This document shows, piece by piece, positions 21,657 to 22,422 of a stretch of 22,422 nt of DNA. The notes under the pieces were generated by a model. The model worked only from the letters and a program-made list of their open reading frames with translations. It made no database searches and was not told the origin of the DNA. Each line of letters opens with the position of its first letter. Positions within the stretch are counted from its first letter, which is position 1. The position numbers and the translations under genes were made by a program. Origin of the DNA: JAUZQZ01 sp964492105 (lineage in GTDB: Bacteria; Pseudomonadota; Zetaproteobacteria; Mariprofundales; Mariprofundaceae); contig CAZBJB010000023.1 of NCBI GenBank assembly GCA_964492105.1, positions 1-22,422 of the forward strand, given 5' to 3'.

Positions 21657-22422
21657 ATGCAGAATTTACTTCCCATGTACATTGAATCTGTTCCCAACCG
21701 CAAATCCCCGCCCGCCATTTTACTGCGCGAAGGCAAACGCGTTGGCAAAAAAGTCGTCAAACGCACATTGGCCAATTTGACCCATTGGCCAAAACCAGTC
21801 ATAGAAGGATTGCGCACCCTTTTAAAGGGCGGCGTAGCACTGGGACGTGATGATCCGCGCCTCTCCATTACGCAAACGCTGCCGCACGGGCATGTGGCGG
21901 CAGTACTGGGAACGATCAGGAACATCGGACTCGACAAGATGATGGATGTGCGTAATTCACGCATGCGTAAATTAACCCTCGGAATGCTTGCATCCCGCAT
22001 CCTTTCGCCATCATCCAGGCTGGCAGCCACCCGTGAGTGGGCAAGCCAGACCGCGTCCATGTCGCTGGGCGATGAGCTGGGTATCAGTGATGCTAATGAG
22101 CAGGAGGCGTATGCCGCCATGGATTGGCTGCTCAAACGTCAACCTGCCATTGAGCAGCAACTGGCAGGGAAGTATTTAACGGACGGGTGTCTGGTGTTGT
22201 GCGATGTCAGCGCCAGCTATTACACGGGCAGCCATTGCCATCTGGCCAGGTTTGGTCACAAGAAGGATCGCAAACTCGGCGTGCCTGAGATCGTCTATGG
22301 CTTGATTTGTGATCATCGGGGATGCCCTGTCGCAATTGAAGTGTTTGAGGGCAACACCAGCGACCCCAACCCATCTTTGACACAAAATCATCAAAAACAC
22401 GGATTTTCACCTGTAAACCCGT
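21657..22422 (+). CDS. IS1634-like (IS4-group, DDE) transposase, 5' part
   Basis: The frame is open from ATG 21657 to the window end (255 codons). It resembles IS1634-type transposases: an N-terminal VPNRKSPPAILLREGKRVGKK, then NSRMRKLTLGMLASRILSPSSRL, and the first catalytic Asp in LCDVSASYYTGSHCHLARFG followed by KLGVPEIVYGLICDHRGCPV and AIEVFEGNTSDP. The second Asp and the Glu would lie beyond the window. After GNTSDP the residues (NPSLTQNHQKHGFSPVNP) do not look like the usual family continuation, so the gene may be frameshifted or interrupted. Start chosen as the first ATG; no strong ribosome binding site. The left terminal repeat probably lies in 21480-21600 but I cannot fix it. Confidence 0.8.
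   Translation, partial: MQNLLPMYIESVPNRKSPPAILLREGKRVGKKVVKRTLANLTHWPKPVIEGLRTLLKGGVALGRDDPRLSITQTLPHGHVAAVLGTIRNIGLDKMMDVRNSRMRKLTLGMLASRILSPSSRLAATREWASQTASMSLGDELGISDANEQEAYAAMDWLLKRQPAIEQQLAGKYLTDGCLVLCDVSASYYTGSHCHLARFGHKKDRKLGVPEIVYGLICDHRGCPVAIEVFEGNTSDPNPSLTQNHQKHGFSPVNP

Overview
The window is a stretch of a proteobacterial chromosome, most likely a gammaproteobacterium or a close relative such as Acidithiobacillia. This rests on the Mla phospholipid-transport cluster, zapD, a DnaQ close in sequence and length to the enterobacterial epsilon subunit, and a psd-pssA-leuA block. Base composition looks moderate, with no strong bias. I could not assign a genus. Almost every gene belongs to a known housekeeping family. 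I found no convincing new protein system; the unusual content is in the DNA between and inside the genes.

Left part (1-4310, + strand): a RibD C-terminal-type reductase, then phospholipid synthesis (psd overlapping pssA), then leuA. The leuA leader carries a strong 14-bp terminator hairpin, a competing upstream segment and a short reading frame with a Leu-Leu pair, so it looks like a transcription attenuator.

Central part (4428-11684, + strand): a complete SUF iron-sulfur assembly operon led by an Rrf2-type regulator: sufR-like, sufB, sufC, sufD, sufS, sufU, sufT and a Rieske ferredoxin. It is interrupted by three repeat units: a 167-bp inverted-repeat element between sufB and sufC, a compound 300-bp element between sufD and sufS, and a REP-like palindrome translated in frame inside sufT.

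Right part (11681-19517, - strand): mlaF-mlaE-mlaD-mlaC followed by a 1028-residue AsmA/YhdP-like protein in the place where mlaB is often found, then dnaQ, tRNA-Gly(CCC), a degenerate second tRNA-Gly copy and zapD. zapD meets the Rieske gene tail to tail with overlapping stop codons.

Far right (19518-22422): a 678-bp gap with a MITE-like element, a nested palindrome and an 11-G run; then ilvE on the + strand; then a 516-bp mosaic of repeat fragments, a possible 3' remnant of a lost gene and a terminator; then the start of an IS1634-like transposase gene that runs off the window.

Functional links: ilvE and leuA both serve branched-chain amino acid synthesis. LeuA's downstream enzyme, isopropylmalate isomerase, is an iron-sulfur enzyme and so depends on cluster assembly. 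psd and pssA make the phospholipids that Mla and AsmA-like proteins move between membranes. The short palindromic repeats recur at four or more sites and seem to be active or recently active in this genome.
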